Source: Chenopodium formosanum
Taxonomy: Eukaryota; Streptophyta; Magnoliopsida; Caryophyllales; Amaranthaceae
Assembly: GCA_024500155.1 (NCBI GenBank)
Contig: CM044872.1
Coordinates: 50,659,460-50,723,459 of the forward strand
Direction: 5' to 3'
Length of the DNA stretch: 64,000 bases
The position numbers and the translations under genes are program-made. The notes under the pieces were generated by a model. The model was given only the letters and a program-made list of their open reading frames with translations. It was not told the DNA's origin and made no database searches. Shown piece by piece: positions 10,380 through 21,960 of this stretch (its first letter is position 1; the number at the start of each line of letters is the position of its first letter).

Positions 10380-11498
10380 GTGAATGTGGTCAACAGTGTT
10401 GAAATCATTAGAGATCATGTATTATGTCGTGGGTTTAGGCATAAATACCATGTATGGATTTGGCACGGTGAAGGTGGAGAGTACAGTGGGGATCTTGATC
10501 GGAATGATGTGCGTGTTAGAAGCAATGAGATTCATGTGGACGAGGAATACGAGAATGATGACTATATTGTTGATAATGGTCGAGGATGAAGACGTGGATG
10601 AGATGTTGCATGGTGTTGAAGGTGGCGTGTTTGAGTTATTATCGGAGGCTTCCAAAAAGCCTTTGTATCCTGGGTGCAAAAAATACTCCAAACTATCAGT
10701 CGTGCTAACACTTTTCAACATTAAGTCGAAGCATGGGTGGACGGACATTAGTTTTACTTCTTTGTTGACCGCATTAAGTGATATGTTGCCTGATGGGAAT
10801 GAAATTCCTAAGTCTTACTATTATGCAAAGAAGCTCATGTGTCCCTTTGGTTTGGAGTATAAGAAGATACATGCATGTCCTAATGATTGTATTCTTTATC
10901 GAAATGAGTATGAACAATTGCAGGAGTGTCCACGATGCAAGCTGTCGCGCTACAAGCGCATGAGTTGCAATCCTGGTACGGAGGGACCTCTTGCTAAGGT
11001 GTTGTGGTATCTTCCCATTATTCCAAGGTTTAAGCGTCTATTCTCAATACCAAAAGACGTTAAAAACTTGAGGTGGCATGCAGAGGGAAGAAAGAAAAAC
11101 AGAATGCTAAAGCATCCAGCTGACTCCCCGTAGTGGACGAACATTGATTTGAATTTTGGGAAATTTGGTGATGAAGTCAGAAATTTAAGGCTTGGGTTGT
11201 GCACGGACGGGATGAATCCATTTGGCACTCTTAGTACCCAACACAGCACATGGACGGTACTTTTAGTGATCTATAATTTTCCTCCTTGGTTGTGCATGAA
11301 ACGTAAGTATGTAATGCTTTCATTGCTAATAACGGGGCCTAGGCAACCTGGAAACGACATAGATGTTTACCTTGCACCACTTATTGACGACTTGAGAAAG
11401 ATGTGGGACGAAGGGGTTTCCGTTTTTGATGCTCATAAGAACGAGATGTTCACATTACGTACAGCCCTTATGTGGACCATGAATGACTTCCCTACATA
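10380..11498 (+). pseudogene. CACTA (En/Spm) TNP2-type transposase fragment
   Basis: Residues encoded from 10392 resemble the transposase-associated N-terminal domain (DHVLCRGF..YHVWIWHGE). A frame change near 10580 leads to a 180-residue stretch with CPFGLEYKKIHACPNDC and ECPRCKLSRYKR, typical of the TNP2/transposase_21 family. An in-frame TAG at 11131-11133 interrupts it. The same frame continues with LGLCTDGMNPFG and GPRQPGNDIDVYL to MWTMNDFPT, where homology stops abruptly at about 11498. The fragment therefore has one frameshift, one stop and a truncated 3' end. No CACTA termini were found. Confidence 0.75.
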
Positions 11499-12519
11499 GC
11501 CGGGAAGCATCGACACCATGTGGCATCATCCAACCCCTGTAGGTACATAAGGTTGGTGTATGCCATGAGGTGGTCTTCCGGGTTGGAGGTACCATCATAA
11601 GTACCTACCAACACGTTTTTAACCTTGGTCGGCTGTGCCCCTCGGTTATTTCCCTGGTGAACGCAGAAGGTTATTCACCAAGTCGGAGCAGACGAAGCTG
11701 TCAGTCCAGTGGCTGGACATTGTTGTATGCCACCTGACCTCCATAGAGGGCCGGCTGTATGAAGTGAGGAGAATACGGGCCGTAGACCATAGGCAGTACG
11801 TACGGTGCATTCCTAATCATCTGAAGGCTAGAGTGGACGGTATTACCACATGTATGGCTGTCATGCAAGGATTGAACGTTCCCTGCTGATGTATTCTTGA
11901 AGCTGTCTGGAAAGCTCGAGGTAGAGGCTGACTCAGACAGTTCATGACTTCTCCTGTGGGTGATGATTTCTCGGGCGTCAGGAGTAGATTTTTTGTTTCC
12001 CACCGGCTGTTCACCCCGGCGGGGGTTTCTTGTATTCTTCTGGGGTAGAAGAATTTTGGACCAGTCAAGGGTCCCGGCTGCCTTGTCCTTTGGATGCGGA
12101 GTCGGCTGCCTGTCCCTGACTGGCTTTCTCCTCTCCGGAGGAGTCTTCCTTTCCGACTGACCCTTGCTTGGGCCAGCCCTACTTTTGGTGATCAGATCCT
12201 TGATTTCACCCTAGAAACTAGTCATGAATTTCATGAGTTCGTCCCGGGTGACTGGGGCGGATCCGCTTGCCATGTGGGTTTCCCCTTCCGACTGGCCAGG
12301 GGGCTTGCTTGTACCTGCCTGGCTTGCACCCCGCTCCAGAGTGTCTCTGGGACGGATGCGCTTAGTGATCAGAGAGCCATCCTTGGCTATGTAGGTTTCG
12401 ACCTGAGGATCATCATCCTCATGGTCAGTAAAGACCTCCAGCTGATTAACCGGGTGGTCAGGAGGTGGTACAGACTCTTGAACCATCCTTGAGGTACTCT
12501 CCCCACAGACGGCGCCAAA
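11496..12519 (-). pseudogene. Truncated gypsy gag (Tat/Ogre-like), minus strand
   Basis: Reading on the minus strand from the LTR at 12520-13014, a leader with TTTGGCGCCGTCTG (a common Tat/Athila-type primer-site region) is followed by a gag start MVQESVPPP and acidic, Pro-rich sequence. Further on, GTYDGTSNPEDHLMAYTN and QGLDDATWCRCFP are hallmark words of the retrotransposon gag domain. The frame is broken more than once. The copy ends at about 11496, exactly where the CACTA fragment ends, so the rest of gag-pol is missing. Confidence 0.7.
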
Positions 12520-13014
12520 TGTTTTGGGTGTTTTTGTCCCTCGGGAGAGTTACGGCTCGAAGACTGGTCCGGCTCGAGTTATACCTGCAAAAACAACGGA
12601 GACTCCTGGTGGTTGGAGCTCCGACTCCAAAGATCAAGTTAGAACTTGAATAAGAGAAAAAGGTGCGGAAATTTAGGTGGAATCTTCTCGGATTTCGAGA
12701 TCAGGTGTTCTCTGATGAGAGAGAAAGTGGGTGTAATAAATGATTGAGTGTGTCCCCAAAATGGGAGAAATATCTCCCTATTTATAGGGTCATTTTGGAA
12801 AAGTGCCCCTCCCTAGGTCACTCTGACCTAGGTTTGGTGGGCTGCGCCGCAATTGCGGCTTTTCTCGGGAATTGGGCCTTAAAGGCAGCAATTCTGCTAA
12901 TGTATCTGAGGCTGCCACGTGTCAGCTGGTGAGAGGTCTATGGTAACCTGTCCAGACTTGATACGTGGACCTCTCTGATTGGTCCACATGTCTAGGGTAT
13001 TTTTACCCTAAACA
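12520..13014 (-). repeat. LTR of the truncated gypsy element
   Basis: A 495-bp sequence whose ends on the minus strand are TGTTTAGGGTAAAAATA and CACCCAAAACA (TG..CA). It is followed on the minus strand by the GGCGCC-containing leader, so this is the 5' LTR. It contains CTATTTATAGGG near 12778, a candidate TATA region read on either strand. It directly abuts copy 2 of the duplicated segment at 13015. No partner LTR was seen. Confidence 0.65.
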
Positions 13015-13420
13015 CAGCCCATTCCACTTGGATTCGTGAGCTTCAAGAGCCCAATGTATGGTTCCGCCTCATTCATCAAGTCACCATCATCATCTATTAT
13101 GCTAGCTATTCATGATAATTGAGTTCAATTTAATTTGTTCAATCATCTACTCCATTAATTTCTTCAGTTTAACTTCTTCAATTATCATAACTTATTATGA
13201 TGTATGAGTACCAATCTACCAAAAAATTAGTCACTATAAACACTACACTTTTTGTAATATTCATAAACAAAAAATATAGAGTACGAAGTACTAACTTTGA
13301 ATTATTTTTTTTTTTTTAAAAAAAAAAAACAGGCGTGCGACGAATAATAACCGCATAAAGTTGTCTTAAAAAGATAAAAAAAATTGCCCGAAAATAAAAG
13401 AATAGTTACTCCTGTATAAA
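13015..13420. repeat. Duplicated intergenic segment, copy 2
   Basis: Matches 5151-5455 from CAGCCCATTCCACTTGGATT through CGAAGTACTAACTTTGAAT in the same orientation, then more weakly to about 13420. Its left edge coincides with the LTR end at 13014, so the retroelement probably inserted at, or was joined to, this copy. Confidence 0.85.
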
Positions 13421-14055
13421 TAAATTTACCCCATATAAGGTTTTATTGATAAATACAAGAAAAAATTGTCTTATAAGATCATCAATTAAATGTATAGTTT
13501 GAAAGCCATCAATTTTTTTTTTTTTATACATAGATATGTATAATACGGAGAATTTTATAAAGCATATTAAAAGATGTTAGCATATGTGCATTAAAAATAA
13601 AATCAAACAAGAGACAAATATAAAAAAAAAAGTATGGAGTTGTCTTAAAAAAAAAATTAAAAATAAAATCAAACAAGAGACAAATATAAAAAAAAAAGTA
13701 TGGAGTTGTCTTAAAAAAAATATGGAGTTGAAATAATAAGTGGATAATTGTTGAAAATGTTATAGTTTACAAATATTAACATTTTATGATTTACGAGTAT
13801 ACTTATTTCTATAATAATTAGAGATATTATCAATCACAACTTTATTTTGGCATACGTGCCCAGTGAAATTGAGACACTTTATAAAATAAAACAAAAGGAG
13901 TATTGGATGCCTTATAACATCAACTCGTCAAAGTCACACACTCACAAGTTATAAAGTAGTTACTTACATTATCCAACTCAAACTTATTGTTAATTTGGCT
14001 TTTTAAAAATTGGATCAAGCCGACCTCGGAGTTGGTGACTTTAAGGAGGGGCGAA
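13421..14055. other. AT-rich intergenic DNA with a 66-bp tandem duplication
   Basis: No gene. A unit containing AAAATCAAACAAGAGACAAA and AAGTATGGAGTTGTCTTAAA occurs twice in a row (about 13591-13655 and 13656-13720). Confidence 0.7.
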
Positions 14056-14200
14056 TGTTATAGGATTGTCCATTGCAAGGCCTAGGACTTGAGTCCCACA
14101 TCGATCATATGGGGGGTTGATGTGGGGTTTATATAGGATAATGGGCTCTCCTCCCCTTGAGCTAGCTTTTTGGGAATGGCTCTCATATTGTCCTATAACA
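14056..14200 (+). repeat. Short LTR-like sequence (TRIM-type or solo LTR)
   Basis: A 145-bp sequence begins TGTTATAGGATTGTCC and ends GTCCTATAACA, so the termini are inverted repeats. It contains GAGTCCCACATCGAT and a TATA-like TTTATATAGG. It is preceded by a purine tract AAGGAGGGGCGAA resembling a polypurine tract, which suggests a 3' LTR. No 5-bp target duplication is evident, so it is probably the remaining end of a deleted small LTR element. Confidence 0.5.
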
Positions 14201-14652
14201 GTTTTATTTATGTATTTTATAACATTACGTAGTATATGAAAAATCTGTTAATTAACAATTGTGATATAAATGTTTTATTTTTTTATCGAATTTTTTAAAC
14301 ATCAATTGTTTATGCCTTTTTTAAAAATGTAGTATTAATAGTGATGAAGTTTGTGCTTTAAAATCGTTACAAGTCAAATATTATACTTTCTTTTTTTTTT
14401 TTTTTTTTTTTGAGAACAGTCAAATATTATACTTGGTATTACACATATATTAAACGAAAACACATGTATATTACATGAACAAAAACAATAATTTTACACA
14501 CTTAAGAAAGCCTACAAATTTACGAAGTAAATAAAAATAACACACAACTAACAACATTTTTTTTGACAAGTATACAACATCGATCTTTTATAACTAGATT
14601 GGTCTCCATGAAATCCAGTATGTAATAATAAATAAAAATGATGAAACAATGA

Positions 14653-15099
14653 TTACTTGAATAATCTTTTAGCTTTATTGATTAAACCTCCAACACCACC
14701 ACTGCCACTAGTAGACTCAACCTTCTTTTCACCACCTTCCGCAGCCGCAGCAGTAGCAGCAGACTCAGCCTTCTTTTCACCACCCTCGGCTGCTACAACA
14801 ACAGACTCGGCGGCCTTCTTTTCACCACCCTCGGCTGCTACAACAACAGACTCGGCCTTCTTTTCAGCACCCTCAGCTGTTACAACAGATTCGGCCTTCT
14901 TAGGTTGATCAGAGGGGGAGTGAAGCTGGTGTAGATAATCCTCAGCTTTGCCAACATAATGTCCAACACCGCTATCTCCGTCGGGCTTCCCGTAGCTCTT
15001 GGCAGCATTTATAACATCTGTAGCAGCTCCGGATACCTGAACCTTGGCACTTGCCATCAACTCAGATGGGGTTTGGCTTTTAGGAGTTTCTTCTGCCAT
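14653..15099 (-). CDS. Nodulin-related-protein-1-like protein with internal Glu/Lys/Ala repeats (paralogue B)
   Basis: Single-exon gene for 148 residues, start ATG 15099. The N-terminal part has MAEETP, a helix-prone ELMASAKV segment and the family core AAKSYGK..GVGHYVGKAEDYLH (residues 32-57). Relative to paralogue C it lacks the TDKIDKAKV segment. Residues 67-128 are four to five imperfect repeats of about 14-16 residues of the form KKAESVVVAAEGGE, absent from A and single in C. The tail is LINKAKRLFK, matching the family end. It is hydrophilic, with no targeting or membrane segment. A TTTAAA-type core promoter (around 15187), evening element, GGGCCC box and DRE core lie upstream. The NRP1 stress-response role is inferred from the family only. 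Confidence 0.8.
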   Translation of the reverse strand: MAEETPKSQTPSELMASAKVQVSGAATDVINAAKSYGKPDGDSGVGHYVGKAEDYLHQLHSPSDQPKKAESVVTAEGAEKKAESVVVAAEGGEKKAAESVVVAAEGGEKKAESAATAAAAEGGEKKVESTSGSGGVGGLINKAKRLFK

Positions 15100-15238
15100 A
15101 CTAAAGTTTTACGTATTATTTAACAATTTAGATGTAATTATTTTGTTGGAAGTTTAAGATGATGTTAGCTTAGAAATGGCCAGGAATTTAAAGGGGTTTA
15201 GGATATGATCATATATTATATAAATGATGTGTAGGATT

Positions 15239-15247
15239 AGATATTTT
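15239..15247 (-). promoter_or_regulatory. Evening element upstream of NRP-like B
   Basis: AAAATATCT on the gene strand, 140 bp upstream of the ATG. It sits in the same relative order as in genes A and C. Confidence 0.5.
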
Positions 15248-15286
15248 CTATCGTATAATAAAGTTTGTGAGGTGGTGTTTAATCAT

Positions 15287-15352
15287 GGGCCCATTGAGAT
15301 GATTAAACTCTTAAGAATTAAGAGTTTTTAATCTGTTAAAGTCATTGCCGAC
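15287..15352. promoter_or_regulatory. GGGCCCAT box and GCCGAC core upstream of NRP-like B
   Basis: GGGCCCAT at 15287-15294, preceded by GGTGGTGTTTAATCAT, and GCCGAC at 15347-15352 within GTCATTGCCGACATG. Order and neighbouring words match genes A and C. Confidence 0.5.
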
Positions 15353-15495
15353 ATGTTAAATTATAGAGAAGGCTTAGGACCTGTTCACTTCAGCTTAATT
15401 TCAGTTCAGTTTCAATCAGTTCAGTTCAGATTTTAATTTCCTTCTCTTATAAAATTTTCATTTCAGCTCAGTTCAATCAGTTCAGCTCTAATCAG

Positions 15496-15680
15496 TGTTA
15501 GATTTCGGGAAAACTCCTTGGGTTGGAGTGTGTACCATTGAATAATATATATAGTGTTACAATACTAGTCCTAATCTTGTTAGGAAACCTAGTACGATAA
15601 GAATACAAACTATATCACAAATATATACAAATATATCCTACTCTGCGACAAATATTATAATAATCCTATAATATCTATCA
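15496..15680 (-). repeat. 3' LTR of the copia element
   Basis: 185 bp with TG..CA ends (TGATAGATATTATAGG on the element strand). Identical to the LTR at 20284-20468 except for one T/A difference. Confidence 0.92.
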
Positions 15681-18600
15681 CACCCCCGCAGTCGTAGCAG
15701 GAGGAGGGCGAACGCTAAGACTGGACCTAAATTCCAGAAATAAATCTCGTGGTAGGCCTTTGGTGAAAATGTCTGCAAACTGATATCTAGTAGGAACATG
15801 CAAAACCCGAACTTGTCCCAAAGCAACCTTTTCTCGAACAAAATGAATATCCATCTCCACATATTTGGTGCGTTGGTGTTGTACCGGGTTGCCAGAAAGG
15901 TAGATAGCACTGACATTATCACAATAAACAATAGCAGCCTGCCGTAGAGGACAATGTAACTCAAGTAAAAGATTACGAAGCCAACATGCCTCTGAGACAA
16001 CATTCGCGACGCCTCGATATTCCGCTTCTGCACTCGACTTAGACAAAGTATGCTGACGCTTAGATGACCAAGACACGAGGTTGTCCCCAAGGAAACAACA
16101 ATAGCCCGATGTGGAACGTCGGGTATCGGGACAACCTTCCCAGTCAGCGTCAGTGTAAGTAATAAATGTAAGCCGTGATCAATGGTACCCTGAACATAAC
16201 GCAGAATGCGTTTCAATGCCTCAAAGTGAGGTTCCCGAGGATCATTCATAAAAAGACACACCTGTTGTACCGCATAGGCAATATCTGGCCTAGTGAAAGT
16301 GAGGTACTGAAGAGCACCTGCTAAACTACGATACAAAGTCGGATCCCGAAATGGTGGTCCTGCATCTGCACTAAGCTTTGACTTAGTGTCAACTGGAGTA
16401 GCTGCAAGTTTGCATGAGCCCATACCTGCACGCTCTAAAATCTCATGTGCATACTTTTCCTGTGAAAGTAGCAAATAAGAGGGAGTACGGGTTACCGTTA
16501 TCCCTAAAAAATAACTCAACGGACCCAAATCAGTCATAGGGAACTCAGTTTGTAACTGAGATATGATCCCTGCACGCAACTTGTCAGAAGAGGTAGTTAA
16601 TATAATATCATCAACATATAGAAGCAAATATGCCATATCATCACCCTGTCGAAAAATAAATAGAGAGTTGTCACTCTGAGAGATGACAAAACTCAATTTG
16701 ATGAGAAAATTTGCAAAGCGTTGGTACCAAGCTCTGGGAGCTTGTTTCAAACCATAGAGAGCCCTGCGGAGTCGACAAACATGAGTGGGTGCTTTCTAAT
16801 CAATAAAACCCGGAGGTTGGCGCATATAAACAGTTTCCTGCAAGTCACCATGTAAAAATGCATTTTTGACATCTAGTTGATGTATCGACCACTTTTTAGC
16901 CATAGCTAAACTGAGAACAGTACGAATAGTGGCCGGTTTAACTACCGGACTGAAAGTCTCATCACAATCCACACCAATTTCCTGCGACCTGCCATCACAT
17001 ACAAGACGAGCTTTGTGCCTTTCAAGGTTACCATTAGACTTGTATTTATGTTTAAATAGCCACATGCAATTAACAATATTCACCCCCGCAGGCCTAGGCA
17101 CCAATTCCCATGTCCCTGTCTTAATTAAAGCACTATATTCATCATTCATCGCCGCATTCCAATTATGGTCATTTAAAGCTTGTTTATAGGACTTTGGAAG
17201 GGGTGATTTATGAAGAGTGGGACCCGAAGGTTGAACTGTAAGGTTACAATATTTCGGGTTGGGTTTAAAAATACCACGTTGACTACAGGTGACTCGGGGC
17301 GAGGGAGGTGGTGGCCGAGTTGGTTGTATGGGAGGAACGCCACGCATCGGTGGCGGAGAGTAGGCTGCTGTGGCTGGGCCGGGGCTGCTGGCTGTGGGAG
17401 GTGAGGGCAGTGGGGTCCGCGGGCTACCCGCGGCTGGGACTGGGCTGCCGCAGCCAGCCTGCGGAGTAGCCTGCTGGACAGGCGTGTGTCTGGGCTGGTG
17501 GGCAGGTGACACGGGGCTGGGCTGCTGGGCAGGTGGGCCGTATGTGGGCTGTTGGATAGGGGAGATTTGTGGGCTGACAGGATTGGCAGTTGGGCCTTGT
17601 GTGTTTGGGTTGGTTTGTTGCGGGCTATGGAGTAAGGGGTGCAACAAATGGGGTGAAGGTGTATCATCATCACTTAAAAAATCATAATCCTTACTTCGGG
17701 ATTGAGCGAGATTTCGGAAAGGAAAAGTCGCTTCATCAAAGGTGACATGACGGGAAATGATTATTTTATTTGTGGTGAGATCAAGACATCTATAGCCTCT
17801 ATGGTCAATAGGATAGCCCAAGAAAACACATGGTGTAGACCGAGGAGCTAGTTTATGTGGAGCTGTTGCGGATAAATTAGGAAAACATAGACACCCAAAG
17901 ATACGAATGTGATCATACGAAGGAGTTTTTCCAAACAAGGCAAAAGTCGGAGTATTGTTTTTAAGAGCTTTTGTGGGCAAAATATTTAGGAGATAAGTGG
18001 CCGTTTCAAGAGCATATAACCAATATGAAGGGGGAAGAGACGCATGAAAAAGAATAGTATGCGTAATATTATTAAGAGTACGAATCATACGCTCGGTTTT
18101 GCCATTTTGTGAAGAAGTGTGTGGACAAGAAAAACGAAAAAGCATCCCATGGTCAATACATTTCTGCTTAAAGGGGTCATTATCAAATTCCCTACCATGA
18201 TCACATTGGAAGCTTTTAATTTAACGTTCAAATTGGGTTTCAACATATTTTCGAAAATTGATAAAAGATTGAAAAGCTTGAGATTTGTATTTTAACGGAA
18301 TGGTCCACACAAAATGAGTATGATCATCTAATAAAACTAGATAATATTTGTGACCTTGAGCACTACGAATAGGAGAAGTCCATAAATCGGCATGTATAAT
18401 ATCAAAAGCACAAACTATAGTATTATTAGAATTATCAAAGGGAAGTCGAGTGTGTTTTCCTAATTGACATGAATTGCAAAAATGGGAGACATGCTCCTTA
18501 TTACAATAAATATGATTTTTAGACTTAAGAAAGCTAAAAACTTGAGCACCAGGATGTCCTAAACGACTATGCCAAGTAGAAGGGGAAACGACATTGAGGG

Positions 18601-20083
18601 TAGTAGCAAGACAGGTTGATGGAGTGGACTTGGTGGTTCTGACTGGATATAAATCTCCCGAACTATCACATCTCGTTATTAGCCTCCCCGTATGAAGATC
18701 ATTCACAGAAAAACCAAAAGGATCAAACTCAATAGACACAGAGTTATCAGTAGTAAATTTACGAACTGAAATAAGGTTCTTAATGAGTTGAGGTGCTAGG
18801 AGGACATCACGAAGGATAAGAGGTGTGTTAGGATAGGGAAGGGAGCCATGACCATAACCAGTTACTGGAATACTATGACCATTACCAACTAAAATATGAT
18901 TTTTAGTGCTTAAATTAAACAGGGGTAAGAGATTACCAGCGTTATTTGTCATATGAGATGTGGCACCCGAATCCACGTACCACTGATTGTCGGGATTTGG
19001 AAGTGTCATTGTGGAAAATGAAGAAGCCAAGTCTGTTGGAGTCATGGGCTGCCCATATTGGGCTGTATAGGCCTGCTGAGGTCTAGGCTGTCCAAGAATG
19101 GACTGTTGGTGCTGCTGAACAGGAAAGGGTGCTGGCGGCCTGGCCCATGTTGCCTGCTGGGCCCATTGCTGGAAGCTCGCCCATAACTGTTGCTGCGTTG
19201 GGCCTGACGGATTAGGTGGGGTGGTATGGGCTTGGGCCGATTGATGCTGATGTGTCTGGCCACGGCCCTTGCCCTTTCCCTTGGGTTTTCCACCCCGGCC
19301 TTTACTGTTGCTGCCACGTCCTCCGCCACCACCACCCCGGCCTTGCTGTTGCGGTGGCTGCTGCTGGGCGGCTGCCGCGGGGGTGGTGGTGGTGTTGGTT
19401 GTTTGCGTGAGAAACGCTTGCCCGGAGTTGTCCTTTGCCGATTTTCGAGACTCCTCTAACAAAATTCTTGATCTTGCTTCATCAAATCCGGGTAGAGGTC
19501 GAATTTGAGTGATGGACTGAGCCACTCCATCATAGTCTGAGTCAATTAATCTGGCACAAAGACGTAACACCAAGGTTCTCTCGGACACGGGTTGACCAAC
19601 GTTAGCAAGTTGATCTTTTAATTCCTTCAATTTCTGACAATAAGAAGACACATCTGGAAAATTCTCAATAAACAAATTGTTAAACTGATTTTCAAGATAA
19701 ATAGCACGAATTTCACCATTGTCTTGAAAAATATTAGCGAGCCTATCCCAAGTTTCTTGTGCCGTAGCATTCTTGTACAACACCGTGCTTCGTAAATCTG
19801 CAGAAATTGTGTTATAAATCCACTTTTTCACAATTGAGTCAAGGCGGTTCCACTGCGCCGTGGTGAGGTCCGTAGGACGAGGTGATTTTGGATCTATATG
19901 GTTGATAACATTGCAGGAATGACAATGAATCTCAAAGAGTTCTACCCAACTACCATAATTCCCTTTGTCACGATCAAGAATTTCAGGCACCTCATTCTTG
20001 ATATTGCTAATAGAATTAGCAGGGTGATAGTCGTTGGAAGGTGGAGGAGGAGGTGGGGAAGGTGGTCCATCATCTTTGGCCAT
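15678..20083 (-). pseudogene. copia gag-pol polyprotein, interrupted
   Basis: Starts at ATG 20083. Order on the minus strand: UBN2-type gag (about residues 1-230); a Gly/Arg/Lys-rich stretch (about 250-280) in place of a visible CCHC knuckle; protease with YVDSGATSHM; the GAG-pre-integrase zinc finger HSRLGH..CNSCQLGKH; integrase with HADLW and, after a stop, CDHGREF and NGKTERM (the D,D,E residues); reverse transcriptase with LLLYVDDIIL; and RNase H with KSSAEAEYR. In-frame stops are TAA at 18221-18223 (between the first two integrase acidic residues) and TAG at 16796-16798 (before RT motif ALYGLKQAPRAW). A frameshift lies near 16150-16170 before RNase H. All other codons remain well preserved. 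Confidence 0.9.
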
Positions 20084-20283
20084 TGTTAATTAAGGAAAAA
20101 AAAACAAAAGGCTGCTACTGGAAACAAACAATCGTCAATCTTGCGGCAAGAAGGACAAAGAAGGTAGCAAAATTTGGTGATGAATAACCACGTGAAAGAA
20201 GAGTGTTGCGGAAGAAAGGATCGGATTTTTTTAGAAAATTAAAAATTTTGTGGAACCCTAAAAAAATCTAGGCTGTGATACCA

Positions 20284-20468
20284 TGTTAGATTTCGGGAAA
20301 ACTCCTTGGGTTGGAGTGTGTACCATTGAATAATATATATAGTGTTACAATACTAGTCCTAATCATGTTAGGAAACCTAGTACGATAAGAATACAAACTA
20401 TATCACAAATATATACAAATATATCCTACTCTGCGACAAATATTATAATAATCCTATAATATCTATCA
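20284..20468 (-). repeat. 5' LTR of the copia element
   Basis: 185 bp; partner of 15496-15680. The primer-binding site lies immediately adjacent on the low-coordinate side. Confidence 0.92.
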
Positions 20469-20523
20469 ATCAGTTCATTTCACTTTACTTTAACTCAGTT
20501 CAGTAAATATGAACAGTCCCTTA

Positions 20524-21161
20524 GCCTTTATGTATTCTACGAGTATAAAACTAGAGCTCTATTATTGATTTTGTTTTTTTGACATGAATATTACTGATAT
20601 TGATTGAAATATAGAGTATTATACTCAAGTACTCCAATCCACTAATAATTTACTTTAATATTCACAATAAGTAAAGAATAGATGATTGAATAGTAAGAGA
20701 TCAAGATATCTGAAAGTGGCAAATTTGTAAAAGTTGTGTGCTTCGTATATAGTATGTCATTATTAGTGATGCGAATACAGTTCAACAAAAACTAACACGG
20801 AGTGAGTTTTACTTTGCATAGGTCCATTTAACTGGTTAGATTGATTTTCAATGTTCATTAGTACCCCGTAATTAATTCTAAAAGAAATTTTTATTTTAAT
20901 ATCTTGATTTTTTTTAAAGGTTACGTAAGTGCATGAGTACATAATAATCTGTATTGAATAATCTTAAAAACTTATTCAAACTATTTTCAATAAATTGAAA
21001 ATTATATAAATTGAATGTATGTGTATGTAATTGGAGTATTGGACTAATTATTATATAGCACATAAGCCTTGTGTAATAATTCCTATTTGACATATTATAT
21101 AGAGTAATTTCTTGTTAATAAGATTTCATATTGGATATAAATATAGAAAAAGTAATACTCC

Positions 21162-21193
<32 letters not shown>

Positions 21194-21960
21194 TCAGGTT
21201 ATTTTGTTGTATTTCCTATAGCAAAACTTAAATTCATACTCCTACCGATCATTTTAATTTATTGGAATTTTTAACTGGAGAGTAGAGAAAAAATATAACA
21301 TGTTCATAGGAGAAAAATTATAACATGTTCATAATGGAGGATCGGATCTTGTTATATATAGTATATATTGATACTTAATTTGAGTATATAAAAACTTGTG
21401 TAAAAAACAAATAAGACAAACATAGAAGAATAAAAGGATTTTATTTTACTATCTCGTTATATGCATCAAATGTAAGAAGTAGTTTATTTTACTAAACTTG
21501 CTTTAACATATTAATTAAATTAGTTGGTCGATTTTTATATAAAAAGTAGTGTAATTCAGTCAAATAATGATAATTAACAACTCAAGTACACGACGTATTT
21601 CATCAAAAATAATATTTCCTTACATAATATGTTGAAAACGTACAAGATTACAACTAATTTAACTTACAAAGAGTAGTACTGTTTTTTTTTTTTTTTCTCA
21701 CTAATATACAAATCTAGTGTATCACCAGCTACATCACACAAACACAAACAAATTACATTACTTTAATTTACACACCCATATCACAAACATTTTTTTCTTT
21801 CTTTAATTTATTTTTCTACTTAATAAACAACGTACCATGACAACGACAACAAAAACGTACAATAACTAACAATTACTCCGTAACAAACAGGATATACTAG
21901 AAGAATTTATTCAATATCCCATAAAATTAAGTAAAATATTATAAAGTGATCATCCGATGA
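20524..21960. other. AT-rich intergenic DNA
   Basis: No gene seen. Contains an (AAT)n microsatellite at about 21162-21192 and a short direct repeat (ATAACATGTTCATA) near 21294-21333. The last few hundred bases are probably the 3' UTR/terminator region of NRP-like C. Confidence 0.5.

Larger units (their letters stand above)
15496..20468 (-). mobile_element. Ty1/copia LTR retrotransposon (4,973 bp), minus strand
   Basis: Two 185-bp LTRs flank an internal region read on the minus strand. The target duplication is ATCAG (15491-15495 and 20469-20473). The primer site TGGTATCACAGC (20272-20283 inverted) matches initiator-Met tRNA with one mismatch and touches the 5' LTR. The polypurine tract GCGGGGGTG touches the 3' LTR (15681-15690 inverted). 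The LTRs differ at a single base (near 15570 versus 20358), so the insertion is young. The single gag-pol frame is nevertheless broken three times. The small LTR and overall size fit the Ale/Retrofit group, a tentative placement. Confidence 0.92.
15377..20520. mobile_element. Tourist-like MITE, copy 3, split by a copia insertion
   Basis: The left part (15377-15495) begins GGACCTGTTCAC with TTCAGTTCAG-rich sequence. The right part (20474-20520) ends TATGAACAGTCCC. Flanks are TTA (15374-15376 and 20521-20523). The two parts form one MITE interrupted by the copia element at 15496-20468. Same family as copies at 1654, 4148 and 60578. Confidence 0.65.

Noticed and set aside
17210..17687. Plus-strand Gly/Trp-rich open frames opposite the copia pol region
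   Set aside because: Antisense shadow of the Pro/Gln-rich part of the copia polyprotein.
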